DNA of 23,350 bases from assembly GCA_050245915.1 (NCBI GenBank), contig JBFWWZ010000045.1, forward strand, positions 1 through 23,350, read 5' to 3'. The stretch's first letter is position 1. Each line of letters opens with the position of its first letter. The notes under the pieces are model-generated. The model was not told where the DNA came from. It ran no database searches and was given only the letters and a program-made list of their open reading frames with translations. The position numbers were made by a program, and so were the translations under genes. This DNA is from JBDSKH01 sp050245915 (lineage in GTDB: Bacteria; Actinomycetota; Actinomycetes; Actinomycetales; Microbacteriaceae). This document shows positions 7,211-15,422 of the stretch, piece by piece.

Positions 7211-8812
7211 ATGACCATCCTGCACAGCGCCGTGCGCAGCGACGACCCCGTCGCCCAGGCGAACGACGCCGCGCAGCGCGCGCTCGCCGGCGAACTGCGC
7301 GACCGGATCGCGCAGGCCGCGCTGGGGGGCCCGGAGGCATCCCGAGAGCGTCACGTGTCGCGTGGCAAGCTGCTGCCGCGCGACCGGGTCGAGCACCTGC
7401 TCGACGAGGGCAGCCCCTTCCTCGAGATCGCCCCGCTGGCCGCCTACGACCTGTACGAGGGCGACGCCCCCGGCGCGGGCGTGATCGCCGGCATCGGCCT
7501 CGTCGAGGGCAGGCAGGTGATGATCATCTGCAACGACGCCACCGTCAAAGGCGGCACCTACTACCCGATGACGGTCAAGAAGCACCTGCGCGCACAGGAG
7601 ATCGCACTCGAGAACCGGCTGCCCGTCATCTCGCTCGTCGACTCCGGCGGGGCGTTCCTGCCGCTGCAGGCCGACGTGTTCCCCGACCGCGAGCACTTCG
7701 GGCGCATCTTCTTCAACCAGGCGCGGATGTCGGCGGAACGCATCCCGCAGCTGGCCGCCGTGCTCGGCAGCTGCACGGCCGGCGGCGCCTACGTTCCCGC
7801 GATGAGCGACGAGGTCGTGATCGTACGCAACCAGGGCACGATCTTCCTCGGCGGGCCGCCCCTGGTGAAGGCGGCGATCGGCGAGATCGTCACCCCCGAG
7901 GAGCTCGGCGGCGGCGACCTGCACGCCCGCACCTCGGGTGTCGCCGACCACCTCGCCGAGAACGACGAGCACGCGCTGCAGATCATCCGCGACATCGTGG
8001 CGACGCTGCCGCCCGACCCGGCGCCCGCCTGGGATGTCATCGAGACCCGCGAACCCCTCGTCGGCAACATCTACGAGGCGGTGCCCACCGACGTCGCCGC
8101 GAGCTACGACGTGCGCGAGGTGATCGCCCGCCTCGTCGACGGCAGCGAGTTCAGCGAGTTCAAACCGCTCTACGGTGAGACCCTGGTCACCGGGTTCGCG
8201 CACATCCACGGCCACCCGGTGGGGATCGTCGCCAACAACGGCGTGCTGTTCTCCCCGTCGAGCCAGAAGGGCGCGCACTTCATCGAACTGTGCGACCAGC
8301 GCGGCATCCCGCTGCTGTTCCTGCAGAACATCTCGGGCTTCATGGTCGGGAGGGATGCGGAGGCCGGCGGCATCGCGAAGGACGGCGCGAAGATGGTCAC
8401 CGCGGTCGCCACCACCCGCGTGCCGAAGCTGACCGTGATCATCGGCGGCTCGTTCGGGGCGGGCAACTACTCGATGTGCGGTCGTGCCTACTCGCCGCGC
8501 TTCCTCTGGACCTGGCCCGCCAGCCGCATCTCGGTGATGGGCGGCGCGCAGGCGGCCAGCGTGCTCGCGACCGTCAAGCGCGAGCAGCTCGAGGGCAGGG
8601 GCGAGGAGTGGTCCGCTGCCGACGAGGAGGCGTTCCGCGCCCCCATTCGCGAGGACTACGAGAACCAGGGCAGCCCGTACCACGCCACCTCGCGCCTCTG
8701 GGACGACGGCATCATCGACCCCGCCGACACCCGCCGGATGCTGGGGCTGGCCCTCGGCGTGTGCTCGCGGTCGCCGCTGCCCGACAGCCGCTTCGGCCTG
8801 TTCCGGATGTGA
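7211..8812 (+). CDS. accD1: Acyl-CoA carboxylase beta subunit, probable 3-methylcrotonyl-CoA carboxylase
   Basis: A 533-aa carboxyltransferase subunit that moves CO2 from carboxybiotin to an acyl-CoA. It shows the crotonase-fold oxyanion/acyl-CoA region SCTAGGAYVPAMSDE, the QGTIFLGGPPLVKAA block, and the biotin-side GGSFGAGNYSMCGRAYSPRF block in the C-terminal half. ICNDATVKGGTYYPMTVKK and FPDREHFGRIFFNQA are typical of methylcrotonyl-CoA rather than propionyl-CoA carboxylases. Length fits the family. Its stop overlaps the alpha-subunit start by one base (TGATG). It corresponds to accD1 (Rv2502c) in the M. tuberculosis leucine operon; substrate assignment relies on subfamily motifs and the dehydrogenase, hydratase and lyase neighbours. 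Confidence 0.9.
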   Translation: MTILHSAVRSDDPVAQANDAAQRALAGELRDRIAQAALGGPEASRERHVSRGKLLPRDRVEHLLDEGSPFLEIAPLAAYDLYEGDAPGAGVIAGIGLVEGRQVMIICNDATVKGGTYYPMTVKKHLRAQEIALENRLPVISLVDSGGAFLPLQADVFPDREHFGRIFFNQARMSAERIPQLAAVLGSCTAGGAYVPAMSDEVVIVRNQGTIFLGGPPLVKAAIGEIVTPEELGGGDLHARTSGVADHLAENDEHALQIIRDIVATLPPDPAPAWDVIETREPLVGNIYEAVPTDVAASYDVREVIARLVDGSEFSEFKPLYGETLVTGFAHIHGHPVGIVANNGVLFSPSSQKGAHFIELCDQRGIPLLFLQNISGFMVGRDAEAGGIAKDGAKMVTAVATTRVPKLTVIIGGSFGAGNYSMCGRAYSPRFLWTWPASRISVMGGAQAASVLATVKREQLEGRGEEWSAADEEAFRAPIREDYENQGSPYHATSRLWDDGIIDPADTRRMLGLALGVCSRSPLPDSRFGLFRM

Positions 8813-10695
8813 TGCGGGCCATGTTCTCTTCGGTGCTGATCGCCAACCGCGGCGAGATCGCGGTGCGCGTGCTCCGCACGCTGGAGCGCCTCGGCATCCG
8901 CTCGGTCGCCATCTACACCGAGGTGGATGCCGGGGCCGCGCACGTCGCGCGCGCGGACGTGGCGGTTCGCATCGACAGCTACCTCGACATCGCCCAGGTG
9001 GTGGATGCTGCGGTCGCGTCGGGCGCGCAGGCGGTGCATCCGGGGTACGGCTTCCTCAGCGAGAACGCCGCCTTCGCGGCGGCCTGTCAGGCCGCGGGCA
9101 TCGTGTTCATCGGGCCGGGGGTGCATGCCCTCGAGACGATGGGCGACAAGATCGCCGCGAAGGAGGCCGTGATCGCCCGCGGCGTCCCGACGGTGCCGGG
9201 CAGCTCCGGCACCGGGCTCGACGACGCCGCCCTCACCGCGGCGGCGGCCGAGGTGGGCTACCCGCTGCTCATCAAGCCGTCCGCCGGCGGCGGCGGCAAG
9301 GGCATGCAGGTGGTCCGGGGTGCCGGCGAGCTGCCCGCCGCGCTGGCCTCGGCACGGCGCGTGGCGGCATCCGCGTTCGGCGACGACACCCTCCTGCTGG
9401 AGAGGTTGATCGAGACCCCCCGGCACATCGAGGTGCAGATCCTCGCGGATCGCGCCGGCACGACGATCCACCTGGGCGAGCGCGAGTGCTCGCTGCAGCG
9501 CCGGCACCAGAAGGTGATCGAGGAGGCGCCGTCGCCGCTGCTCGATGCGGCGACGCGGGCTCGCATCGGCGAGGCCGCGTGCGAGGTGGCCCGGTCGGTG
9601 GACTACGAGGGCGCCGGGACCGTCGAGTTCCTCGTCGCGGACGCCGCGCCCGGCGAGTTCTTCTTCATCGAGATGAACACCCGGCTGCAGGTGGAGCATC
9701 CGGTGACCGAGCTCGTCACCGGCATCGACCTGGTCGAGCAGCAGCTGCGCATCGCCGCGGGGGAGCCGCTTGCGCTCGCCCAGGACGACATCGTGGCTCT
9801 GCTGAATTCCGGTGCGGCCGGCCACGCAATCGAGGCGCGCGTCTACGCCGAGTCCCCGGCGCGCGGGTTCCTGCCCGCGACCGGCACCGTGCTGGCGCTG
9901 CACGAGCCCGCGGGGCGGGGGAGGCGGGTCGACAGCGGCCTGGTCGAGGGCATGACGATCGGCGGCGGCTACGACCCGATGCTGGCGAAGGCGATCGGCT
10001 ACGGCGCGGACCGGGCGGAGGCCATCGCCACCCTCGACGCCCTGCTCGCCGACACCGTGGTGCTCGGGGTCGACACCAACATCGACGAGCTCCGCAGCGT
10101 GCTCGCGGACGACGACGTGCGTGCCGGCCGGCTCGACACCGGGCTGCTCGACCGGCGCGGCACCCCCGAACCGGCCGAGCCCGGCGACGAGGACCTCGCC
10201 GTGGCCGCCGCGCTGCAGGAGCACTGGCGCGACCGGGGCACCGGGCCGTGGGCGCGGGACGGGTGGCGTGCGGGGCAGCCGGCCGCGGCATCCACCCCCG
10301 TCGTCGAGCTGGCCGCGCACCGCTACCGCGTCGGGGACGAGACGGTGTGGGCCGCGCGGGATGCCGGCAGCCTGTGGCTGCGTCGCGCGGGCCGCACCCT
10401 GGAGATCCCCACCCCGTCGCGCGAGCAGCGCATCGCCGCGATGATCGCCGGGCTGGAACGGGCCGCCGGTCCCGCGAGTCCCGAGCTGCGGGCGCAGATG
10501 CCCGGAACCGTCGTCACCGCGGTGGCGGACGGCACACACGTCGAGGCGGGCGACGCCGTCGCCAGCATCGAGGCCATGAAGATGGAGCACCCGCTCGTCG
10601 CCCCCATCCCGGGCGTCGTGCGGATCGAGGTGGCGGTCGGCGATCCCGTCCGCCGCGACCAGCTGGTCGCACGTATAGAGGAGGAGACCCCATGA
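8812..10695 (+). CDS. accA1: Acyl-CoA carboxylase alpha subunit (biotin carboxylase/BCCP), probable 3-methylcrotonyl-CoA carboxylase
   Basis: A 627-aa biotin-dependent subunit. The biotin carboxylase part (about 1-450) begins FSSVLIANRGEIAVRV and shows the ATP-grasp glycine loop KPSAGGGGKGM and the EMNTRLQVEHPVTE motif. A connecting domain follows, then a C-terminal biotin carrier domain (about 555-627) with the biotinyl lysine Lys590 in EAMKMEHP. The ATG at 8812 is coupled to the beta stop; ATG at 8821 (MFSSVLIANRG) is an equally possible start and would shorten it by three residues. It forms the holoenzyme with the preceding subunit and carboxylates 3-methylcrotonyl-CoA to 3-methylglutaconyl-CoA. 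Confidence 0.9.
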   Translation: MRAMFSSVLIANRGEIAVRVLRTLERLGIRSVAIYTEVDAGAAHVARADVAVRIDSYLDIAQVVDAAVASGAQAVHPGYGFLSENAAFAAACQAAGIVFIGPGVHALETMGDKIAAKEAVIARGVPTVPGSSGTGLDDAALTAAAAEVGYPLLIKPSAGGGGKGMQVVRGAGELPAALASARRVAASAFGDDTLLLERLIETPRHIEVQILADRAGTTIHLGERECSLQRRHQKVIEEAPSPLLDAATRARIGEAACEVARSVDYEGAGTVEFLVADAAPGEFFFIEMNTRLQVEHPVTELVTGIDLVEQQLRIAAGEPLALAQDDIVALLNSGAAGHAIEARVYAESPARGFLPATGTVLALHEPAGRGRRVDSGLVEGMTIGGGYDPMLAKAIGYGADRAEAIATLDALLADTVVLGVDTNIDELRSVLADDDVRAGRLDTGLLDRRGTPEPAEPGDEDLAVAAALQEHWRDRGTGPWARDGWRAGQPAAASTPVVELAAHRYRVGDETVWAARDAGSLWLRRAGRTLEIPTPSREQRIAAMIAGLERAAGPASPELRAQMPGTVVTAVADGTHVEAGDAVASIEAMKMEHPLVAPIPGVVRIEVAVGDPVRRDQLVARIEEETP

Positions 10696-11837
10696 CCTGG
10701 GACCTGACACCCGAACAGCTCGACCTGCAGAAGCGCGTCCGCGAGTTCGCCGACACCGTCGTCGCGCCTGCCGCGTACGACTACGACACCGAGCGGCGGC
10801 TGCCGGTCGAGATCATCGCGCAGATGGGGGAGATGGGGCTCTTCAACCTTCCGTTCACCGATGGCTACGTCTCGTTCTGCCTCGCCATCGAGGCGCTGGC
10901 GCGCGTCGACCAGTCGATCGCGGTGACCCTCGAGGCCGGGATCGGGCTGGGCGTCGGGCCGATCCACAAGTACGGCACCGAGGAGCAGAAGACGCGCTGG
11001 CTTCCCGACCTGGTCGCGGGGCGTGCGCTCGCCGGGTTCGGGCTCACCGAGGCGAACGCCGGCTCTGACGCCGGGGCGACCGAGACCACCGCGGTGCTCG
11101 ACGGCGACGAGTGGGTCATCAACGGCTCGAAGCAGTTCATCACCAACTCCGGCACGCCGATCACGAGCCTCGTCATCATCACCGCGGTCACCGGTCAGGT
11201 GACCCGCAAAGACGGCTCGACCGGACCCGAGCTGTCGTCGTTCATCGTGCCGACCGGTACCCCCGGCTTCGTCGTCGAGGAGAGCTACGACAAGGTCGGC
11301 TGGCACACCTCCGACACGCACCCGCTGACGCTGACCGATGTCCGCGTGCCGAAGGAGAATCTGCTCGGCGAGCGTGGACGGGGCTACGCGAACTTCCTCC
11401 AGGCGCTCGACGAGGGGCGGGTCGCGTTCGCGGCGCTCTGTGCGGGGGCCGCGCAGGGCTGCTTCGAGGAGGCGCTGCGCTACGCGAAGCAGCGTGAGGT
11501 CTTCGGCCGCCCGATCGGCGAGAACCAGTACGTCGGGTTCAAGATCGCCAAGATGAAGGCGCGCGCCCACTCGGCGCACCTGATGATGATGGATGCCGCC
11601 CACCGCATCGACGCGGGCCTGCCGTTCAAGACGGAGGCATCCATGGCGAAGATGGTGACCAGTGAGGCGGCGATGGACAACGCCCGCGACGCCACGCAGG
11701 TCTGGGGCGGCTACGGCTTCCTCAACCAGAACGCGGTCGCCCGGCACTACCGCGACTCCAAGATCCTCGAGATCGGCGAAGGCACCACCGAGGTGCAGCT
11801 CATGGTCATCACGCGGGAACTGGGGTTGACTGCCTGA
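10692..11837 (+). CDS. Acyl-CoA dehydrogenase, probably acting on isovaleryl-CoA
   Basis: A 381-aa FAD flavoprotein that introduces a 2,3 double bond into an acyl-CoA. It shows GFGLTEANAGSDA (FAD/substrate loop), the INGSKQFITNSG block, KQREVFGRPIGENQ and, near the C-terminus, GEGTTEVQ with Glu363 at the usual MCAD/SCAD catalytic-base position. Classical isovaleryl-CoA dehydrogenases carry their base elsewhere, so this is not the eukaryotic IVD type. It corresponds in position to fadE19 (Rv2500c). Between the oxoacid dehydrogenase and the carboxylase, isovaleryl-CoA to 3-methylcrotonyl-CoA is the expected step; other short branched acyl-CoAs are possible. ATGA overlap with the upstream stop; GAGGAGA provides the ribosome site. 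Confidence 0.88.
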   Translation: MTWDLTPEQLDLQKRVREFADTVVAPAAYDYDTERRLPVEIIAQMGEMGLFNLPFTDGYVSFCLAIEALARVDQSIAVTLEAGIGLGVGPIHKYGTEEQKTRWLPDLVAGRALAGFGLTEANAGSDAGATETTAVLDGDEWVINGSKQFITNSGTPITSLVIITAVTGQVTRKDGSTGPELSSFIVPTGTPGFVVEESYDKVGWHTSDTHPLTLTDVRVPKENLLGERGRGYANFLQALDEGRVAFAALCAGAAQGCFEEALRYAKQREVFGRPIGENQYVGFKIAKMKARAHSAHLMMMDAAHRIDAGLPFKTEASMAKMVTSEAAMDNARDATQVWGGYGFLNQNAVARHYRDSKILEIGEGTTEVQLMVITRELGLTA

Positions 11838-11839
11838 CT

Positions 11840-12322
11840 ATGAAGCAGATCGAGCAGCGCGGCCTGTACTACGAGGAGTTCGACCTCGATGCGAAGTACC
11901 TGCACCGGCCGGGGCGCACCGTCACCGAGGCGGACAACGTGCTCTTCACCACCCTGACGATGAACACCCAGGCGCTGCACCTGGATGCGGCGTGGGCGGA
12001 GACGCAGGAGTTCGGGCAGCGGCTGGTGAACTCGATGTTCACGCTGTCGACGGTGATCGGGATGTCGGTGGCGCAGCTGACGCAGGGGACCATCGTCGCC
12101 AACCTGGGGTTCAGCGAGGTGGCGTTCCCGCATCCCGTGTATCACGGTGACACGCTCTACGCGGAGACGACGGTGGTTGAGAAGCGGCTGTCGGCGTCGC
12201 GGCCCGGCCAGGGCATCGTGACGCTGTCGCACCTGGGGCGCAATCAGCACGGGGCGACCGTGGTGCGCGCGATCCGGACGACGCTGGTCAAGGTGGCGCC
12301 GCAGTCCGAGCCGGCACCGTGA
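11840..12322 (+). CDS. MaoC family hydratase, probable 3-methylglutaconyl-CoA hydratase
   Basis: A 160-aa hot-dog-fold protein. The hydratase motif region reads RTVTEADN, then TMNTQALHLD with His47, followed by FGQRLVNSMFTLS and FPHPVYHGDTLYAETTV, typical of the mesaconyl/itaconyl-type MaoC branch. It starts 2 nt after the dehydrogenase stop and overlaps the CitE-like gene by GTGA. The equivalent M. tuberculosis gene is Rv2499c, next to the lyase Rv2498c. The inferred reaction is hydration of 3-methylglutaconyl-CoA (or itaconyl-CoA) to a 3-hydroxyacyl-CoA that the next enzyme cleaves. This replaces the crotonase-type LiuC hydratase of other bacteria. The fold is clear; the substrate is inferred from context. 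Confidence 0.82.
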   Translation: MKQIEQRGLYYEEFDLDAKYLHRPGRTVTEADNVLFTTLTMNTQALHLDAAWAETQEFGQRLVNSMFTLSTVIGMSVAQLTQGTIVANLGFSEVAFPHPVYHGDTLYAETTVVEKRLSASRPGQGIVTLSHLGRNQHGATVVRAIRTTLVKVAPQSEPAP

Positions 12323-13110
12323 GCTTCGCGCTCGGCCCCGCGCTGCTGTTCTGCCCGGCGGACCGGCCGGACCGGTTCGCGAAGGCGCTCGACCGGGCCG
12401 ATGCCGTGATCCTCGACCTCGAGGATGCGGTGGCGCCCGAGAACCGGGCGGCGGCGCGCGAGGCGGTGGCGGCGAGCGCACTCGAGCCGGAGCGCGTGAT
12501 CGTGCGGGTGAACGAGTACGGCACCCCCGACTTCGAGGCGGACATCGCGGTGCTGCGGGGCACGGCGTACCGGCTGATCATGGTGCCGAAGGCGGACGAG
12601 CGACTCCAGGTGCCCGACGGGTTCGAGGCGATCGCCCTCTGCGAGAGCGCGGCGGGCATCGTCGCGGCTTCCCGGCTCGCGGCGCGTGTCGTCGCCCTGA
12701 TGTGGGGTGCAGAAGACCTCATCGCCTCGCTCGGCGGCACCTCCTCACGACTCGCGGACGGGACCTACCGCGACGTCGCCCGGGTCGCCCGCGCGCAGGT
12801 GCTGCTCGCAGCCGGTGCGGCCGGCATCCCGGCGATCGACACGGTGCACCTCGACATCGGCGACCTCGACGGGCTGCGCGCCGAGGCCGACGACGCCGTC
12901 GCCTCCGGGTTCGCGGCGACGGCGTGCATCCACCCCTCGCACGTCGAGGTGATCCGCGCGGCCTACGCACCCGCGCCCGAGCAGGTCGCCTGGGCGACGC
13001 GGGTCCGGGATGCCGCGGCCGGGCAGCAGGGCGTCTTCCGTTTCGAGGGTGCGATGGTCGACGGCCCGGTGCTGCGGCACGCGGAGTCGATCCTGCGTCG
13101 CGCGGAGTGA
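12319..13110 (+). CDS. CitE-like 3-hydroxyacyl-CoA lyase (HMG-CoA / citramalyl-CoA type)
   Basis: A 263-aa HpcH/HpaI-type TIM-barrel lyase. Motifs: LFCPADRPDRFAKAL (start of the barrel), DAVILDLEDAVAP with metal-site region acids, VIVRVNEYGTPDF, ALCESAAGIVAA with the metal-binding Glu, WGAEDLIASLGG with the metal-binding Asp, and GFAATACIHPSHVE. No citF or citD neighbour exists, so it is not a citrate lyase subunit. The homologue in the matching M. tuberculosis operon (Rv2498c) was reported to cleave HMG-CoA-type and citramalyl-CoA substrates, linking leucine and itaconate breakdown. The same role is inferred here, giving acetyl-CoA plus acetoacetate. Starts with GTG overlapping the hydratase stop; last gene of the operon. 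Confidence 0.82.
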   Translation: MSFALGPALLFCPADRPDRFAKALDRADAVILDLEDAVAPENRAAAREAVAASALEPERVIVRVNEYGTPDFEADIAVLRGTAYRLIMVPKADERLQVPDGFEAIALCESAAGIVAASRLAARVVALMWGAEDLIASLGGTSSRLADGTYRDVARVARAQVLLAAGAAGIPAIDTVHLDIGDLDGLRAEADDAVASGFAATACIHPSHVEVIRAAYAPAPEQVAWATRVRDAAAGQQGVFRFEGAMVDGPVLRHAESILRRAE

Positions 13111-13132
13111 GTGGTACCATTTCTCGTACCAC
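13111..13132. promoter_or_regulatory. Inverted-repeat operator of the yefM-yoeB pair
   Basis: GTGGTAC (13111-13117) and GTACCAC (13126-13132) are perfect 7-bp arms around an 8-bp spacer, immediately after the CitE-like stop codon and just before AAGGAGG (13133-13139) of the antitoxin. TACCAT at 13115-13120 could be a -10 box under the left arm. This fits conditional autorepression by YefM/YoeB, whose known E. coli operator is also built on GTAC-centred palindromes. Confidence 0.6.
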
Positions 13133-13143
13133 AAGGAGGAGCC

Positions 13144-13392
13144 ATGGCGATCACCGCGAGCGAGGCGCGCAGCGACCTGTTCGGCCTCATCGAGCGGGTG
13201 AATCTCGACCACAGTGAGATCGAGATCACCTCGAAGAAGGGGTCGGCGGTGCTCATGTCGAAGGACGAGTACGACTCCCTGCTCGAGACCAGCTACCTCC
13301 TGCGTTCCCCGAAGAACGTGCGACGCCTTCTGTCCGCCCTCGAGAGCGCTCGATCCGGCGATGTCACGGAACACGAACCCCTCGACGGATGA
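13144..13392 (+). CDS. yefM: Antitoxin of the Phd/YefM family
   Basis: An 82-aa antitoxin. The N-terminal DNA-binding half starts MAITASEARSDLFGLIERVN, the signature of the Phd/YefM fold, followed by the VLMSKDEYDSLLET segment and an acidic, less ordered C-terminal tail that would wrap the toxin. ATG at 13144 is set by AAGGAGG at 13133-13139; an upstream in-frame GTG at 13111 would read through the operator and ribosome site and is rejected. It overlaps the toxin gene by ATGA. It lies only 33 nt behind the leucine operon, so read-through may add to its expression. Confidence 0.93.
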   Translation: MAITASEARSDLFGLIERVNLDHSEIEITSKKGSAVLMSKDEYDSLLETSYLLRSPKNVRRLLSALESARSGDVTEHEPLDG

Positions 13393-13655
13393 CGGCGCGC
13401 ACCCTGGCCTGGACGGCGGAGGGGTGGGAGGACTACCTGTGGTGGCAGGTACAGGATCGCAGGATGCTCCGGCGCATCAACCTGCTCCTCGCCGATATCC
13501 TGCGCGACGATCCGTTCGGGGGCATCGGCAAGCCCGAGCCCCTGAAGCACGCGCTCGCCGGAGCGTGGTCTCGACGGATCGATGAGGCCCATCGGCTGGT
13601 GTACCTGGTCGACGACAAGCAGGTGATCGTTCTTCAGGCTCGGTACCACTACTAA
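13389..13655 (+). CDS. yoeB: Toxin YoeB (Txe family ribosome-dependent mRNA interferase)
   Basis: An 88-aa RelE-superfamily toxin with family-typical length and segments: LAWTAEGWEDYLWWQ, INLLLADILRDDPFGGIGKPEPLK, GAWSRRIDEAHRLVYLV and the C-terminal ARYHY carrying the His-Tyr pair used in catalysis. E. coli YoeB cuts mRNA in the ribosomal A site. All expected residues appear intact, so the toxin is predicted active. The start overlaps the antitoxin stop. Its TAA (13653-13655) overlaps, tail to tail, with the TAG (13652-13654) of the convergent hydrolase gene, leaving no room for a terminator. Confidence 0.94.
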   Translation: MTARTLAWTAEGWEDYLWWQVQDRRMLRRINLLLADILRDDPFGGIGKPEPLKHALAGAWSRRIDEAHRLVYLVDDKQVIVLQARYHY

Positions 13656-14509
13656 CCGGCGGTCGTCACCATCGTCAGGCCCACGGCTCCGTCGAGCTGC
13701 TCTGTGGTGAGTTCGACCGAGATCGCACCGAGCTCGGCGATCGAGGAGACGTGCGTCCCGCCGCACGCGAGCCGCACGTCGCCGTCGGGCAAGGACGCGA
13801 CCCAGTACCGCCGGTCGGTCAGCAGCTCGCCGTCCCTGTCGATGCGGATCGCGCCGCCCGCGGCGACCCAGGATGCCAGGGTCGCGTTCACCTGCGCCGC
13901 GACCGCGTCGGCGTCGTCGAGCGCCGCCGGGTCGAAACCGGCCTTCCGGACCGACTTGCCCACGCGATAGGTGTCGCGCGAGCCGCGCTCCAGGATCGTC
14001 GAGGTCTCGTTGGCGGTCGCGTCGAAGCCGCGGTTGTCCTTGCTCCAGGCGCCGGCGAGTGCCGCGTCCAGCGCGAGGGAGGCGAGATGGCAGGCGCTGT
14101 GACCGGCCGAGAGCAGTTCGCGGTGGCCGGCATCCACCTCCACGGTCACGGTGTCACCCTCGGTCAGCGATGCATCCGCGTCCACCAGGTGCGCCACCAC
14201 GAACGCCCAGCCGTCGGTGCCCTTGCGCACCGGGATCTCGGAGCCGAGATACAGACGCTCGCCGTCCGTCGCGGCGACGACCGCATCCAGCACCGGGATC
14301 TCGAGATCACCGGCGTCGAGCAGTGCGCGGTCGGCGCCCTGGTCGGGCCACCCCGCATCCACCGGGTGGACGGCGGTGCGGTCGAGCAGCACCGCGAGCC
14401 GGTCGCCACCTCCGTCGGAGGCGAGCGACTCGACGTGGATCACGCGCGACTCGGAGGTGGTGTCGCCGGCCGGGTAGGTGACGATCGTGTCGGTGGTGGG
14501 GAGGGTCAC
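13652..14509 (-). CDS. AlaX-like trans-editing alanyl-tRNA hydrolase (metal-dependent)
   Basis: A 285-aa homologue of the alanyl-tRNA synthetase editing domain. The zinc-binding residues are readable: His137 and His141 in HSACH, then Cys249 and His253 in CGGTH, matching the HxxxH...CxxxH pattern of free-standing AlaX proteins that deacylate Ser- or Gly-tRNA(Ala). It is longer than minimal AlaX, having an N-terminal beta domain with HPVDAGWPDQGADR, the AlaX-M-like substrate strand. GTG start at 14509 overlaps the upstream oxygenase stop (GTGA), so the two are co-translated. The middle Thr of canonical HTATH reads Cys-preceding Ala here; this is a tolerated variant as far as I can judge. Confidence 0.82.
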   Translation of the reverse strand: MTLPTTDTIVTYPAGDTTSESRVIHVESLASDGGGDRLAVLLDRTAVHPVDAGWPDQGADRALLDAGDLEIPVLDAVVAATDGERLYLGSEIPVRKGTDGWAFVVAHLVDADASLTEGDTVTVEVDAGHRELLSAGHSACHLASLALDAALAGAWSKDNRGFDATANETSTILERGSRDTYRVGKSVRKAGFDPAALDDADAVAAQVNATLASWVAAGGAIRIDRDGELLTDRRYWVASLPDGDVRLACGGTHVSSIAELGAISVELTTEQLDGAVGLTMVTTAG

Positions 14510-15411
14510 TCGTTCACGCTAGCCCGCAGCCGGGCGACGCGGGCGAACGCGAGCTCGCGTGCGCTCGGCGAGGGCGGGTTCGGCGCAGCCAGCACCCATC
14601 CGGCCGCGGCCAGCAGGATGCGGGTGGCGGTGATCGCCGGCCACCACGCGCGCCGGACGCCGAGCAGGCCGCGGAACTCCGGCGGGATGGATGCGACGGC
14701 ACCCGCGAACAGGATGCGGTACGCGATGCCGGTGCCGGCGATCGGGGGCCGGCGCAGGAAGCGCACCGCGTCATCCACTCGCTCGTCGCGGCGCAGAACG
14801 CCCCGTACGCGCAGGTCCTCCAGCCGCGCGCGCAGCTCGGCACGGGTCGACGGCGTGTCCTGGGCCCCGACCAGGCGTCCGGCGGTGGCCCACTCGGCGA
14901 CGTAGCGGTCGAGGTCGACGGGCCGGCCCCAGGTCTCCTGGCAGCCGAGGAAGGCGTCGGTGAAGGCGAGATGCACCCAGTCGAGCAGGTCGGCGTCGTG
15001 CGCCGAGTAGGGGATGCCGTGACCGCCTGTGCTGTCGGAGTAGGTTCCCGACACCCGGTCGTGGAATCGGTGCACCCGCGCCGACTCGCGGTCGGCCTGG
15101 GCGCGCGAGCCGAAGGTGACGGCGACGATCCAGCGGATGGTGCCGGTGAGCCGCCCGGCAGCGTCGGTGCGGTACCGGGACCAGTCATGCACCCCCGCCA
15201 TCGCGCCCGGATGGAGGGTCTGCATGAGCAGTGCGCGGATGCCGGCGACGAGCGTCGGCATGTCGCCGTGCACCACCCAGGTCGGGGACTCGGGGCCGAA
15301 GTAGCCCTCGTCATCGCCCTCGCCGACTTCGGTGATCCAGCCGGCGCGTCCCGCCGGATCCCCGGTGAGCGCGACGAGCAGTCGCGCCCGGAGAGCGGTG
15401 CGCAGCGACAT
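14506..15411 (-). CDS. MpaB-type oxygenase family protein (DUF2236)
   Basis: A 301-aa protein of the DUF2236/MpaB family, whose characterised members are heme-dependent oxygenases (for example latex-clearing protein). Supporting segments: ALLMQTLHPGAMAGVHDWSR (the HP-containing helix near residues 60-80), VAVTFGSRAQADRESARVHRFHDRVSG, and HDADLLDWVHLAFTDAFL, the conserved H...D..W..... core. No signal peptide is evident. The substrate is unknown. The start codon is only 11 nt from the divergent ATG at 15423, so no separate 5' leader or ribosome site is possible without overlapping the neighbour. Co-directional and overlapping with the AlaX-like gene. Confidence 0.8.
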   Translation of the reverse strand: MSLRTALRARLLVALTGDPAGRAGWITEVGEGDDEGYFGPESPTWVVHGDMPTLVAGIRALLMQTLHPGAMAGVHDWSRYRTDAAGRLTGTIRWIVAVTFGSRAQADRESARVHRFHDRVSGTYSDSTGGHGIPYSAHDADLLDWVHLAFTDAFLGCQETWGRPVDLDRYVAEWATAGRLVGAQDTPSTRAELRARLEDLRVRGVLRRDERVDDAVRFLRRPPIAGTGIAYRILFAGAVASIPPEFRGLLGVRRAWWPAITATRILLAAAGWVLAAPNPPSPSARELAFARVARLRASVNE

Positions 15412-15422
15412 GATGTCAGGCT

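Noticed and set aside
7166..8683. Long minus-strand frame (505 codons) opposite the carboxylase beta gene
   Set aside because: No recognisable protein features and the plus strand carries a complete, well-conserved enzyme.
8656..10710. Long minus-strand frame (684 codons) opposite the carboxylase alpha gene
   Set aside because: Low-complexity translation; the plus-strand gene has all biotin carboxylase and carrier motifs.
12319..13110. Citrate lyase beta subunit (CitE proper)
   Set aside because: No citD, citF or citC neighbours, and the gene ends an acyl-CoA degradation operon next to a MaoC hydratase.
13111..13143. Upstream GTG start for the antitoxin gene
   Set aside because: It would translate the operator and the AAGGAGG ribosome site; the family N-terminus begins at the ATG 13144.
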